Assembly (NCBI GenBank): GCA_001600455.1
Contig: BCKC01000001.1
Coordinates: forward strand, 4,676,441 to 4,740,440
Direction: 5' to 3'
DNA: 64,000 nt
DNA from: Endocalyx cinctus
Taxonomy: Eukaryota > Ascomycota > Sordariomycetes > Amphisphaeriales > Apiosporaceae
The translations under genes and the position numbers were made by a program. Below the pieces are notes generated by a model. That model was not told the origin of the DNA. It ran no database searches and saw only the letters and a list, made by a program, of their open reading frames with translations. Of the stretch, positions 12,658 through 24,586 are shown piece by piece (positions within the stretch are counted from its first letter, which is position 1; every line of letters begins with the position of its first letter).

Positions 12658-14794
12658 TAGAGTGCGCGATAATGGTAGGTGTGTCGGGTGAATTATATAA
12701 ATTAGATGTAAAAGACGGTACGATCGTTGCTATATGATATTAAGTAGACTAGAGTAGATTAAAGTACGAGAAGACGAAGAGCAGAGAGAGCAAAGGCAGA
12801 GATTATGGATTCGGATTAGAAGGTGAAGCTGTATCTTACATATATATATATATATAACCTATTTCGCTTTCTATTGAATAGTAGAAGGCAATAATATTTA
12901 GTACAATGCAGTAAACATCATGGATTTATATAGGAACATTTCGACAGTGAATGAAAATTGCTACAAGCATGGAATAATCATTAGTATCTATACGGTCATT
13001 GTAATAATCACCAAGATAATAATAGTCATTTAATCCATTCGAAGGCGTGTATTTCATTGTCTTATTGCCCTCGTGACTACTTTATTCTCTGATTTAGGAA
13101 GACCGAAGTACAGATGATTTTAATTATTTTCATGTTGTTTGAGTATTCAATGTCAAAGTCGACAGAAAAAAAGAGAGAGAGAGGAAAAAAAGACGGCTAC
13201 ATTTCATTCTGTCGCCAACAAGTGACGTAGTATAAATTGTTCTATTATTCTTAAGCTTCTTGACGAAGTATTTAGCACTGCAGTAATTATACTCAATGAT
13301 AATAAATTATCTCTTAGTTTGATAGAAAAACCACCACGTAGAGTTGGAACAGCGACGACGTACCTCATAGGACTATTTACAGAGTCCGAATCATTACATT
13401 ATCATAAGTCGGTTGTAAAAGAGGTGGGTGTCTGTTAGCATTCACTCACAATCAACTCTCGGTAAATAAGTGCCTGTCTTCGCTGATAGGAATAACGATT
13501 GACGATTGGAGATACAGAAAATCCTGACTGTATATATAATCTTATATTCGCCCTCCGCTTTGTCCTCCTGACAACATTCGAAATAATCTTATCATGAAAT
13601 ATGCCCTTGAGTATTTGATTATGTGCACGAATTCACTGATAGCCGAATTTCGAATCGTGACTACTATTAGATGGTACTTATGGAAGCTTTATCAGAAAGT
13701 GTATTCAAAAGATAGATAATCCACAAGGTAGAGCGGGAATACAAAGCAATAGTTTTCACAGTCAATCCAGTACCAATGAAAGTATGCAGTAATATGTAAT
13801 CACTACCTTAGAGGGACGTAGCCACTTGTAGCCGAGAGATGGGACTCCGAGCCCACAATTTATGTTGTCTATCACCCACAGCATAACAAGGAGTAGTGAT
13901 TTTCAAAACGGCAATGTGAAGCAATATAACACAGGCAGCTTGCATAGACCGTTAGAAAGCTTACATGAGCACATAAATATTTACTAATGCGACAAAGAGG
14001 CGTGGGCACACCTATCTTTATAATATGACTCACTGATCAGTCAGTTATTATATGAGTTAGGATACCGGGCCAGAGGGAGTGTAAGCATGACTATCTATCT
14101 ATGCAAATCATATTCAGCAGTCTTAAAACTTGAAGTTGCTTGTATATATCAAACTGTGTATAGGAAGTGAGTCTTGGTGTCATAATTAAGTGCTTAAACT
14201 GTCGGAATTCAAATTGGAGCTAACGGGCTTCCGTCTTTCCTCGGGTTGATATGCATATACTATTGTCCCACCTGGGGATCATGTCTTGGTGTCGATTAAT
14301 AGTGCAAATATTATGCTAGCAAGGTAGAAGCTAGGACTGCACATTGTAAGCGTGATACATGTACGAGGTCCCTGCTGACTAGGGTGTATAATCTGGTGGA
14401 CCCTTCTCGCAACTCCGTTGAATATTCCCAGTAAAACAACGGCCGATCGGTCAATCGGTGTAAAGAGACAATCCGTGATGCCGTACTGTACTAGGTGGGC
14501 TGGTGGTTTTCTTTTCTTTTCTTTTTGCCGAGTCATCATGCGGATAAGTGAGATAATGGAGTATCTTGACCGATGAATTGTATTACTTTTCCTTGCTTTT
14601 GACAAGGGGCTGCACTTTTGAATTATTAAGCTAACCCCTTTCGAGTCGAACACACACTTACTTTCAAAAGTATATAAGGTAAAATATAATATAAATCAAT
14701 TCTTCAATCCCCTCTCAAACAAAAAACCCATAACCCATCTTCATCTCTTACAACCCGGGAGAAATATTATCCGAGTGAGGTTAAATCGCCCACC
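12658..14794. other. AT-rich intergenic region between divergent genes
   Basis: The stretch separates a minus-strand unknown gene from the plus-strand alpha/beta hydrolase. It holds a (TA)n tract at about 12840-12856 and only short unsupported frames; the longest is a minus-strand frame of 124 codons at 14279-14653 without a recognisable domain. It should carry both promoters. Confidence 0.5.
14671..14677 (+). promoter_or_regulatory. TATA-like element of the alpha/beta hydrolase gene
   Basis: TATATAA lies 118 bp upstream of the ATG at 14795. It is followed by a C/T-rich stretch with CCCCTCTC and repeated CAAAC/CATCT motifs, as is common around fungal transcription starts. The assignment rests on motif and distance only. 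Confidence 0.45.
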
Positions 14795-15898
14795 ATGGCC
14801 TCCCAAACCATCTCAGAACACCAGGTCGTCTACGCCGGTGGTGAAAAGACGATCAATTACCTCGCTGCGGGCCCATCCATTGGACCTCTGATCATCTTCG
14901 TACACGGCTGGCCCGCTACAGCGATAACTTGGAAGGCGCAAATCGAAGCGTTTGCCTCCTTGGGCTTCCGTGCCATAGCTCCAGACGCGCCCGGGTACGG
15001 TAAGTCGACCGCCCGCAAAAACTTGGACGATTACAGCCAAGAAGCTATTGTGGAAGGAATGATGGCCCTGCTGGCGGACACGGGACGGAAGGCCGCCGTC
15101 TGGGTAGGTCACGACTGGGGTTCCGGCGTCACCTCCTCGGTCGCGACCCAGCATCCGGAGGCCGTAAAGGCCCTCGTCAGCGTCTGCGTGCCGTACGGGA
15201 CGGCCGAGAGGGGCTGGGGCGGGATACTGCCGTACGTGAACCGCGAGTTGTATCCGGAGGACGAGTACGTGGTCGGCCAATGGGGCTACATGAAGCATTA
15301 CGAGGATGATTTCGAGGGGGCGGTCGCTTGGTTCGAAAAGGATGTCGCTGGGTTCACCACGATCTGCTCCCTGGGGCCGCGTCCGGTACCGACCTCGCGG
15401 GTCGAGACCAACTTGTCGCGCGCGGACAAGGTCGGCTGGCTCGGAGGGGCACCGAAGCCGCCGAGTGCGGACGAGTTGTATAAAGCCTCGCCGCTTCGCC
15501 CGCTTCTCACGCCCGACGTGATGGACCGGTGGATAGCCGACATGACGAGGACGGGATATTTCGGCGGGTGCGCGTATTACATGCATCACGCCCGCAACGC
15601 CGAGTATAACGGGAAGAAGGTAGAGGGCCGCACGACGACGTTGACGCAGCCGGTCATGTTCGTACACGGCACTTACGACCTCACTTGCGATACCAAGACT
15701 TCCCGTCTCATGGAGACGATGAGGGCGGAGTGTGGGAATCTTACCGAGATCACCATCGATGCCGCCCACTGGGTCCAGTTCGAGAGGCCCTCGGAGCTCA
15801 ATGCTGGTATTTTCAGGTTTATTATCGAAGAGGTACCGAGTGAGTGGCCTGGATTCTGGACTAATGGATATACCAAAAACGAGAAGCCAGCTTTGTAA
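14795..15898 (+). CDS. Alpha/beta hydrolase, soluble epoxide hydrolase type
   Basis: This single-exon gene encodes 367 aa. The ATG lies in a strong context (CACCATGG). The fold signature is complete: HGWP at 37-40 is the oxyanion-hole motif of epoxide hydrolases (HGxP). GHDWG at 105-109 carries the nucleophile Asp107. The catalytic acid is probably Asp295 or Asp299 in the GTYDLTCD segment, and His325 in DAAHWVQ completes the triad. An Asp nucleophile rather than Ser argues for an epoxide hydrolase or haloalkane-dehalogenase-like enzyme instead of an esterase; HGWP favours epoxide hydrolase. Tyrosines in the lid region (about 255-262) could supply the acid that opens the epoxide. There is no signal peptide, so it is probably cytosolic. 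It would hydrate epoxides of xenobiotics, lipids or metabolites to diols. The long opposite-strand frame is a GC-rich shadow. Confidence 0.92.
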   Translation: MASQTISEHQVVYAGGEKTINYLAAGPSIGPLIIFVHGWPATAITWKAQIEAFASLGFRAIAPDAPGYGKSTARKNLDDYSQEAIVEGMMALLADTGRKAAVWVGHDWGSGVTSSVATQHPEAVKALVSVCVPYGTAERGWGGILPYVNRELYPEDEYVVGQWGYMKHYEDDFEGAVAWFEKDVAGFTTICSLGPRPVPTSRVETNLSRADKVGWLGGAPKPPSADELYKASPLRPLLTPDVMDRWIADMTRTGYFGGCAYYMHHARNAEYNGKKVEGRTTTLTQPVMFVHGTYDLTCDTKTSRLMETMRAECGNLTEITIDAAHWVQFERPSELNAGIFRFIIEEVPSEWPGFWTNGYTKNEKPAL

Positions 15899-16267
15899 TC
15901 AAGATATGCTCGAATAATAGACACCGATATACCATCGTTGAAACGATATTTTGAGAATAACCTGGTATTCACCCTTTCTGCTTTTACCACGTGACATCAA
16001 ACTGTCTAGTATAGTTAATCAAGCAAGGGGAAAAGAGAACGAATATGCAAGTTGAATATGGAGTCTAAGCTTATACGTTTATGATTGATTAAATTTCTAA
16101 TCTAATATTGATAATCCCGGAAACAGCTCGAAGCACGCTGAAGGACACTTCCCTTCACCATTTATCCTGTAGTTATTAACTAGACACCATACTCGATCAA
16201 CGTCAGCCCCCTTTACCCATGTCAAACCATAACAGAATGAAAAAAAAAAAAAAAAAAAAAAAAGCAT
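15899..16267. other. Short spacer between convergent genes
   Basis: This 3'-to-3' spacer between the hydrolase and the DUF1223 gene contains an A-run at about 16239-16263 and no gene. It should hold both polyadenylation regions. Confidence 0.5.
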
Positions 16268-17071
16268 CTATATAATTTTGGCGACAGCGATGACGGGTCC
16301 ACCATTCTGAACCTGTACGAGGCCCACAGCCGCGGTTCCAGGTGCCAACTGCCCCGCGGGCAGCTCGTAGACTTGGTTTCCGCCTACCCACTCGCCGACC
16401 TTGACGACGCTCTTCACCGTGTTCTTCTGTATGATCTTCTTTCCCTTATTCGGGCCCGCAGACACCTTGATCTTGTCGCTCTTATCCTCGTACATGATCA
16501 TAACATCGTACTTGTTCTGCCCGTCGTCGACCTTTTCCGAGTCGATCCGAAGACCCGTCTCGTTCCCGTCGAGGAGAATGTGCCAATCCTTAACGTCCTC
16601 AGCAGCGGCCGCCCGGGCCCTATCGGCCGTCTCGGTTATCTCCTTCACCGTGCCGCCTTGGGAACCGCCGTCGGTCCTGCCGTTGAACACGACCATGGGG
16701 GTGTACAGGCGGGAGCGACCCCAGTTCTTAACGTACGCCTTCTGGCGCTGATCCCACCTGGGGTTTCCGTTAGGGTCTCGGTGACCAAGGTGGTCAAAGT
16801 AGGTGACGTTGTAGGTAAGTAGGATCACGTTAGGATTACTAGCGGTGGCCTCGACGATTCCCGGTAGGGCGGCGGGGCAGGCGACGCAGCTTTGGGATAG
16901 GAAAAGCTCGGCGACGGCTAAGGGCTCAATCTTGATGAAACAGGCGGCTGAGTGGACGTGGTCTGGGTCGTCGTGGACGTGTTCGTGGTCCAGATAGATT
17001 TCACATGCTAAGGGGGCGGGCTTCTTTCGCTTGAAGATGCCGAGGACTCGTTTGACTACGGAAGCTAACAT
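16268..17071 (-). CDS. DUF1223-family thioredoxin-like protein
   Basis: This single minus-strand exon encodes 267 aa from the ATG at 17071, which has A at -3. An in-frame ATG at 17173 would add 34 residues, but that segment looks like translated 5' UTR. The family signature is clear: ELFLSQSCVACPAALP at about 55-70 has the thioredoxin-like C-x2-C pair (Cys62, Cys65), followed by VILLTYNVTYFDHLG, then WDQRQKAY and the YTPMVVFNGRTDGG motif typical of DUF1223. The C-terminal third is a beta-rich domain. DUF1223 proteins are known from bacteria and fungi; a redox or metal-related role is suspected but unproven. Unusual here is a His/Asp-rich insert at residues 28-41 just before the core, which could bind metal. 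The N-terminus is basic and lacks a cleavable signal. It is convergent with the epoxide hydrolase. Confidence 0.85.
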   Translation of the reverse strand: MLASVVKRVLGIFKRKKPAPLACEIYLDHEHVHDDPDHVHSAACFIKIEPLAVAELFLSQSCVACPAALPGIVEATASNPNVILLTYNVTYFDHLGHRDPNGNPRWDQRQKAYVKNWGRSRLYTPMVVFNGRTDGGSQGGTVKEITETADRARAAAAEDVKDWHILLDGNETGLRIDSEKVDDGQNKYDVMIMYEDKSDKIKVSAGPNKGKKIIQKNTVKSVVKVGEWVGGNQVYELPAGQLAPGTAAVGLVQVQNGGPVIAVAKII

Positions 17072-18262
17072 GATGGCGGTGGAAATAGATTTGATGAATT
17101 TGAATTCTTTACGGGCTGATGACGAAGGGCAGTTACAAGTAGAATGACCTGAAAGGTGCGTACTTGAATTCATAAAAGAAATAGAGGAAGATTGGAAAGG
17201 CGTGATTGATTGATTTTATGGGGTTTGAAAAACTCGAGTCATAATGATGACAAGGGAAGAATGCAGGTACGGCGGGCATCAAGGTATTATACAGAACCAC
17301 TCCTTTCTACACTTGCTGACATATATATCTCTACAATCTCCAACTTGTAAATTTACGCGATGATTTAGGTATTCAGGAGATCATCATATCTTACGCGGAA
17401 CAGGGAACAAGGGACAGTCCTAAAAGACGGAATTAGCCTGAGAAAAGTCTAGCAATTGCAATTCAGGGGCCGAGGTCAAGCTGACCGAAGTCTCGCTTCT
17501 ACACTATATGCAGGTCATGATCAAGCTGAGTGTGTAGGGGGGCGCAAATCGTCTATCTTTCTTGCCGTCCCTACTACATGAAGCGTACGCCGTCAACGCC
17601 AGGGTTGACGATGGATTAGTCACGACCTACCTAAACCCTCTCCCACTATATTATCAGGTATATTTGCCTCTGTTTTAGCTTCACTACATACACACGTGGT
17701 TAAAGCTGAAATGTTGCTGAATAAGTGGCTAGTCAGCTCACTCACGAATTCTTTCCCAAAACAGTCGATGAGATTCCATAAATAAGATGATGATTGGCTA
17801 AAATAACGGTGGTTAGGAAAACCCCCCAAGAAATACACCAGGGTTCTTGAGGGTATAACACGGGATGGAAACAAGGTTCGCTGTCCACTAATATAAGTAA
17901 TGAAGTTATGAACAGTATCGTCGTCTCATGGATATTATCACTTATTATTGGAACTATGGAAATAAGAAAAGATTCTGTTTGACGTCCACGGTAAGACCAA
18001 TAAGGAAAAGCTTCAAAATAAAGATGAAGATTCTAGTTTCTGATTACGAACATAAGAACTAACTATATTAGTATTCGTGTGGTTCCAATTTCGATCCCCT
18101 CCTCCCCTATTCTATAGTACACTAGAATAATCGCCGGAGAGTTGATTTTCTCATCACACATACACACACACACACAAACATGTAACTGAGTGTCGAAATA
18201 ATACGCTATTACATAGGAAATAAAAAAAAAAATTCTGAGCCAACAATTTTCCTATTTTCTAT
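17072..18262. other. Spacer upstream of the DUF1223 gene
   Basis: No gene is supported. A minus-strand frame of 84 codons at 17620-17874 has no domain and no splice partner. A short (CA)n run lies near 18162-18176. The left part should be the DUF1223 promoter and the right part the 3' region of the flavin monooxygenase. Confidence 0.5.
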
Positions 18263-20211
18263 TTAGGCCGCCATTCCTTCTAATTGTCCCTTAATCTGGA
18301 GCGCGACCCTCTTAGAGAAATATCTGCACATGGCGAGATTACCACCATGTAGCCAGAGGCCCGGATGACCACTTCGCCTCCACATGACCCTCGTCTCACC
18401 TTCCTCGTCGAAACCCCAGACGTCGGAGGAGACTTTGGAGGCGACTTCGGATCCGAAAATCATCTCGGTCGCCGTCCGCATATTCTGATAACCGGTGGCG
18501 CAGACGATCTCGTCGGCCTCGAGCTCGGTCCCGTCCTCGAGCATCACTCCTTTGGGAGTGATCTCCCGGACGCCGAACCCGTGCTTTACCTTGACCTTGC
18601 CGTCGATGATCAGCTGCGAGGTGCCGACGTCGATGTAGTAACCGCCGCCGCGCTGGAGGTACTTGAACCAGAGGCCGCAGTTCATGGGGCCGCGATCGGT
18701 TTTGAAACCGGCCGCGTTCAGGCCCTCGATGATCTTCTTGTCGCGCTCCTCCTGCAGCATGTTGACGTCGGCGTTGATGGCCTTATAGATCTCGCCGGGC
18801 GTGCTCCAGGTCATCAAGTCGGCGTCCTCGGTCGGCGGGCCGTCCTCCGTGTACGACGGGGCGAGGAGCAAGTCCAGGACGGCGCCGCTGCTCATGACGG
18901 CCGTCGTCGACCTCTGAACGATCGTCACGTCGTACCCGTTCTCGAAAAAGTCCTGCGAGATGTCGAGGGCGGAGTTGCAGGAGCCGATGACGACGGCTTT
19001 TCGGCCCCGGCCGTTCTTCTTGGCGCCCCTGAAATCGGACGAGTGGCACAGCGTGTCGCCCTTGAACGTGTCCATCCCGGGGAAGTCCGGGTAGTTCTTC
19101 TTGCCCGAGTGGCCCGTCGACTGGACGATGTGCTTCGGGTGTATCGTGCGCGTCTCCACGGTGCCGTCGGCCTTTTTCCGTTTGAGGGTCACGCACCACC
19201 GCTTTTGCCTGTCGTCCCACACGCTCGATTCGAGCGTCGTGCCGGTCCAGACGTTCAGCTCTAGCATCTCCGCGTACGACTTGAGGAAGTCGGCGAGCTT
19301 GTCTTTGGGAGTGAAAACCGGCCAGAACGGGGGAAAGTTGACATACGGTAGGTGGTCGTACCAGATGGGGTCGTGCAGAACCAGCTGGTGGTACCGCCTT
19401 CTCCAGTTGTCTCCGATATTGTCGCACACGTCGATGGTGAGTACCGGGACGTTGAGCATCTTTAATCTGGCTTGCACCGAAAGACCGGCTTGGCCGCATC
19501 CTGTAGAAGTGATGTCAGTAAATTTAGACTTTCTTTCGGGTAACTGAAAATGAAAGAAAAAAAAAAAGTCTCACCAATGATAAGAACATCTGGGTCATTT
19601 TTTTCGAAGTTTAACTCGGCCTGTCTTCTATCCAACCAGTTTTTCCGCTCGACCTGTGCACCGTGCTGAACACCGTTGGATCGTTTCGGTCCGAGTGGTT
19701 CCTCGTGACCCTTCAGTTCATCCATAGCCGTGAAAAGCGTCCAGATCTTCCATTCGCCAGCTTCGGGGATGAGACGAACGAGGCCTCGACCGGAACCGAA
19801 TTTTGTAGTTGCGATAGTAAAGAATTGTATGGCCGTGACCGATTTGTTGTATCTCAGAGCGACCTTCTTGGGGCTATACTCCGGCTTAGAGTTGTCTATG
19901 TCTATCCTGGCAAGATGGTGACCTCCTTTAAGAAAATTCACGATCTTGTCTTTGCCCTTGAGCGTGCGTAGGTCCCAAGTCATGCCAAGATGATCCCGCC
20001 AATATCCGTCTTTGACGAAGAGATTGCCAATAGACTCGTAGTCACTCTTCTGTAACGAGTCATTGATTACGTCAATAATCTTAGACGAAATGGTAATGGC
20101 GTCGATGGTCTCCTCGTGAGACTTCTCCGTCGGCCAAGGGGCGATAGGGATATTGACAGATCCGGGGACAACCCTCTGACTAGAGGGCACTTGGTCTATG
20201 GCCACAGACAT
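18263..20211 (-). CDS. Flavin-containing monooxygenase with N-terminal NTF2-like extension
   Basis: Two minus-strand exons, 20211-19575 and 19500-18263, flank a 74-nt intron (GTGAGA donor, CTACAG acceptor) and give 624 aa. The intron falls exactly in the FAD-binding fingerprint, which reads DVLIIGCGQAGL once spliced (GxGxxG at 213-218). The FMO identifying sequence is present in variant form, FKGDTLCHS, at 358-366. An NADPH-binding loop GSCNSA follows at about 385-390, and an ATGYQN segment near the C-terminus. Residues ~40-190 before the flavin fold resemble an NTF2/SnoaL-like domain. This layout is common among fungal YUCCA/Baeyer-Villiger-type FMOs of ~600-630 aa. It would use NADPH and O2 to hydroxylate or oxidise a small, perhaps aromatic or carbonyl, substrate in the cytosol. 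The 299-codon plus-strand frame opposite it is a shadow. Confidence 0.9.
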
Positions 20212-22205
20212 TGTTCACAGTTATAATAGTAACGAAAATATGAATAAATAGGAATATTTGAATAGCTAGCTATAGAAACGCGATGATATACTGGTTTGTT
20301 GTCCTTGTTATCCTAAAACTCCGTAGGTTCGACAGAATAGGTGACGAGAAAGAAGGTTTATATACATCTTCGAAGCCCGTCTAGACTGTGACGGATACAA
20401 CCCCGCACGCTTCAGGATACACTGGACGCCCGCGTTTCGGTCACGACTCCGCATGACCCTCCCGGCTCGGGGAACCATACTACGAGAAAAGCTAAATAAT
20501 TGGAGATTAGCATCGACAAAAATCTGGGGTACTGGGGCAACGAGGGGTTAGGTGGGTTATTCGTAAGTGCGTTACACAGGATCAACCTGGAACCACATAG
20601 CTAGTGTTACTGTTTTTGTTGGATCTTTGGGAAAACAAGGTAATAAGATGGGGGGAGAGATCTAGCGAAGTGTGAGTTGTCTTCCATCCGTTGCGCCGTG
20701 AATCGTTCGTCATATGGGGGGTTTGTGATTTCTGAATGGGGTAATATGTTGACGGGTCCATTTCTTGCTGATTCAAGTTTTTGCGAAGTCGAATACGGGC
20801 GAGATAAGAATAATTTCAAAAAGGAGGTTGTATTGGAACCGAATACTATGCATATGAACATATAATCGGGTTTAACTGAGGCGGCCTACCTCGAACTTTA
20901 CACGCCGGTCTAGTAACGTTGAGCAGGAGTTTCCGAAGGAGGTAAAATGTGGAGTTTGAATCGGCGGGAATGGATTTGTTTTATATCCATACATATATCC
21001 ATGAATATGTATGGACATGAACGTAGATACAACCCCGAACGAGACTGACCATGGACACGTCAAGCAATACTTACAGCCAATACGAACTATAAACACCAAT
21101 ACTAAAGAGAAAAAAAAAAAAAGAAGAATAGAACGAGCTCGCCATTAAATATCGCGAGCTAACAAATCAGTGAGACTAAGATATTTGGAGAAATTTGGCT
21201 TATTGCTCACATGAGCAAGATAGTATAAAGGTTAGACCTACAGCAGTAGTCGTGACGAGGGTGTGACAACCATATGCGGCTTCTAAAACAACGATCTTTT
21301 TCAAATAAGGGATAGAACACGTAGTAGTGTCGGACCACGGGATGAGCTACTGTCCACAGGTATGTATTCGTACTGACGAAGAATTGTGATATTCCTTACC
21401 AAAAAAAAGAAATAATGAAGATAATTTTAAACCAACAAGTTTTTGTGCAGGTTGTTTTATCTAATGTATCCTAACAGTGCAGTAGTTATTATAGTACAGT
21501 ACTAAACTACCTAAACTAGCTAAATAACCACTTAAGTACCTACAAAGTATGCTAAACATACCCTAGCAGCCCTAGATACTACTATATGCACAGTACTCCG
21601 TAATACCAAGCTGCCTACTGCTAGGTAATTACTCCGCACACTTCGTACACTACACTATTTTACCAAATGAGCTTACCAGTCAGGACTTAGGACTTAGGAC
21701 AAGCCAGCCTGCCTGCCAGCTTACTTCTATAATGAGCTTTATTAAACAAGGATTAAATAAAAATAGGTCATCAGGTACAGGGGTTAATTACAGCTCTCTC
21801 ATCATTCCATCGCTTTCTCTTCATTCTCTCCCTCTCTCTCTTTTTTAGAGCAGAAGAGAAGGATCCGTACTAGGATAAAATAAATTACCGTATGCAAGTG
21901 CTATGTAAATAACACATACCAATGACAACATCCCGTGAGCTCCGATATGACCGAACTATTAGTTAAGCATACTTCCCCCCTCTAAGCCCAAAAGGAAGAG
22001 CTGTAAAAAGATATAATCGTAATATTTTTATTTTTTTTTTAATTGTCTTTCATTGTTGTTTTTCACTTATGCGACCTGTTTTTGTTTGTTTTGCTGATTT
22101 CAATTCATCGTGTCTTTTTTAACGAGTTCTCTTTCAAGTCGCATTATTTAATAGAGCGTTATTTGAAAAATTTAAATACCGTTTCTCGTTTTTCGCACTC
22201 TAATC
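20212..22205. other. Divergent promoter region, AT-rich with short repeats
   Basis: This 2-kb stretch lies between the minus-strand FMO and the plus-strand CRAL-TRIO gene. A TATATAAA-like box for the FMO gene lies at 20357-20364, about 146 bp upstream of its ATG. At 21480-21660 a CTA-rich low-complexity patch (CTACCTAAACTAGCTAA-like) occurs, and at 21683-21700 a short tandem GGACTTA repeat. A C/T-rich tract near 21810-21850 lies upstream of the CRAL-TRIO gene. No gene is supported. Confidence 0.5.
20357..20364 (-). promoter_or_regulatory. TATA-like element of the flavin monooxygenase gene
   Basis: Read on the minus strand this is TATATAAA, about 146 bp upstream of the ATG at 20211. The assignment rests on motif and position. 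Confidence 0.4.
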
Positions 22206-24080
22206 ATGGGTAGAAATTCCACCAGCTCTATGCGCCGGCTCCCCTCTGCCGGTGGTGTTGAGCATGGTTACCCAGCTGGACATCTTGGTCATCTCACCAA
22301 CACCGAGTCCAAAGCGTTAGAAGACTTCAAAGCTTTGGTCGAGGAGAAAGGTCTATACAAGCCTGGGCCTCCTCCGTCTCACGATGACCCCACGTTACTG
22401 TGCGTCTGAACATTGATATGTCTCTTGTTTTTGTCTCATTTAAACTCACTTGAGAATTTACCTGTTCGCATTGTTCGTATTCAACTGACATCATTGGTGT
22501 TTTCTCAACCGCCCGCTTTCTGCAGTCGATACTTGCGCGCCAGGAAATGGATCGTAGAAGATGCCTTCGGTCAATTCAGCGAAACGGAGAAATTCCGAAA
22601 AGCCAACGAGATCGAGGTCCTTTATGACACAATCGATATCGATTCGTACGAAGAGTCCAAAAAGCTTGTACGCACCCGAATACCCACACCCTTCATATAA
22701 CTCTTCTCTTTTATATATATGTATATATATATATATATATAATAATATAATTCCCCCGCAAATTCCACTTTTGGCGTAATTGGCAACCAATACTCACCAT
22801 CCCTTGTTAAAATAGTATCCACGATGGACAGGACGTCGCGACAAGAGGTAATACAGAGTTCCATTTGGTTGCTTTCTCTCTAGATTGGACTTTTCAGTCC
22901 ATTTCAATTCCCGATTTCGGGTATATCTAACATCCTTGTGAACGCGAATCTTTTTTTTAACGCTTTCTTGAATTTTTACAGAGGTATACCGATCTACGTC
23001 TACCAGATCCGACATCTAGACTCGAAAGCGGTGGCGGCGTACGAGAAGGCGACCGACGCCACGTATAGCAAGGCCAAGACCGACGGCAAGACCCCGGCTA
23101 AGCTCCTGCGTCTGTTCGCGCTCTATGAGAACCTGACACGGTTCGTCCAGCCACTCTCGTCAGAGTGCACTGACCGCGAGAACGCCGACACCCCTATCAC
23201 CCTGAGCACCAACATCGTCGACATTTCCGGATGCGGCCTCCGCATGTTCTGGAATCTCAAGGGCCATATGCAGGCTGCTAGTCAGCTCGCCACCGCACAC
23301 TACCCGGAGACTCTCGATCGTAAGTTTTTCATTAGTCTGTTTCGTTTTTCTCGTTTCTTCTGCTTTACTTTGCTGTCAACACGTGTCAAAGAAGACCGGT
23401 AGGTTTTAGTAGATTGGATCCAACACTAAAAAAAAGTGTGGAGCAACATACTGTAGTTTCAGTTAAGTGTAAGGGAGGATGATACTAAACCAAATATTAA
23501 TGCAGGAATTTTCATCGTCGGCGCTCCTTACTTCTTCTCAACCGTCTGGGGATGGATCAAGCGGTGGTTCGACCCGATTACGGTATCCAAGATCTTCGTA
23601 CTCCACGAATCGGACGTCCTCCCGGTGCTGACGTCATTCATGGACATCAAGAATATCCCTAAAGCCTACGGCGGTGAGTTAGATTGGGACTTCTTTGATG
23701 ATCCAAAACATGACGAGGAGATCAAGCGGATATGTAGTTGGAAGAACGGTCACACTACTTTTCCCCCGGGTCCCATGTACTTCCGCCCTTGCGCGGATGA
23801 CGAGGAGCGCATCGAGTGCCTGGCCGTAGGCTCTAAGGACTCGAAACAGCGCAGCGAGGTAGTCTGCACCGTCCCCGTTGCGTTCCCGCATAAGTATACC
23901 GCCGTCCCTCCCGAGGACGAGACGACGACAACAGAAGTAGCAGAAACAACGGAGCCAAAAACGGAAGCTTCCAAGGAATTGGAGGTCCCCATCAAAAAGT
24001 CAGATAGCGAAACCGAACTATCTGAGAAACTACATGATATGACGGTGTCGGAAAAAGAGGCCACCGCGGCGCAAGCCTAA
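22206..24080 (+). CDS. CRAL-TRIO (Sec14-like) lipid-transfer domain protein
   Basis: Five exons (22206-22399, 22526-22667, 22816-22847, 22982-23319, 23506-24080) give 426 aa, with phases consistent at all four introns. The N-terminal CRAL-TRIO-N helix bundle contains the RYLRARKW motif at about 65-72, which reads through only when intron 1 is removed. The tiny third exon of 32 nt supplies YPRWTGRRDKR, which leads into the GIPIYVYQ strand of the lipid-binding pocket. Further family landmarks are LSTNIVDISGCGL, the HYPETLDRIFIVGAPYFFS segment split by intron 4, and the DIKNIPKAYGG segment. A Glu/Thr-rich tail follows from about 370. Sec14-like proteins exchange phosphatidylinositol and other lipids between membranes. 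Intron 2 contains a (TA)n tract. The protein lacks a signal peptide and is probably cytosolic or membrane-peripheral. Confidence 0.9.
22711..22740. repeat. (TA)n tract inside intron 2 of the CRAL-TRIO gene
   Basis: About fourteen TA dinucleotides with one interrupting G lie in the intron between exons 2 and 3. Confidence 0.85.
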
Positions 24081-24586
24081 ACTAATTTTTGGTCAGGGAG
24101 CGGAGCGGATGCGAGGAGCATTAATGAAACCAACGATAGATATGCTTGGAGCTTAAGCTGAAGAATCATGATGCATCTATACCAAGTGTATTTATGATTG
24201 GCTAATTATTATTATTTTTTTTTCTAGATTTTTTTGTTCTCCTACATCAGACGAAGTTTTAGATGTTTGTTCTCGAGTCAATTTTGTTTTTGTATTATTC
24301 ATTTGATTTTGAGGGGAACATCAGCATTTTAGTGTAGTTCTTTATGTTTTCTTTTCTTTTGGCTCGTCTGCCTAGCATCTCGGGTATCTTTTGATTTTCT
24401 GTTTATAGTTACAGAATAGTAAAACAATTCGAAATAAACACCTAACGCCCTTGAAATGACCCTGTCTTATCTAGTCTATACGTTCCATATATAGTGTATA
24501 TATATATATATAATAAGTGTATGTGTCCCTTGTGTTTAATGACCCCGTTTATATATTTTAGATGCCGGCAGGGTCTTTCATTTATA
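24081..24586. other. Short spacer between convergent genes
   Basis: The 3' regions of the CRAL-TRIO and MDP-1 genes meet here. It is T-rich, with a (TA)n tract at about 24497-24512. No gene was found. Confidence 0.5.

Noticed and set aside
14279..14653. 124-codon minus-strand frame upstream of the epoxide hydrolase
   Set aside because: Overlaps the probable promoter of the hydrolase and has no recognisable protein features.
14813..15769. Minus-strand 318-codon frame opposite the epoxide hydrolase
   Set aside because: The plus strand has a complete catalytic triad; the antisense product is Arg/Val-rich with no recognisable features.
18365..19264. Plus-strand 299-codon frame opposite the flavin monooxygenase
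   Set aside because: Shadow of a GC-rich exon; the sense product has all FMO motifs.
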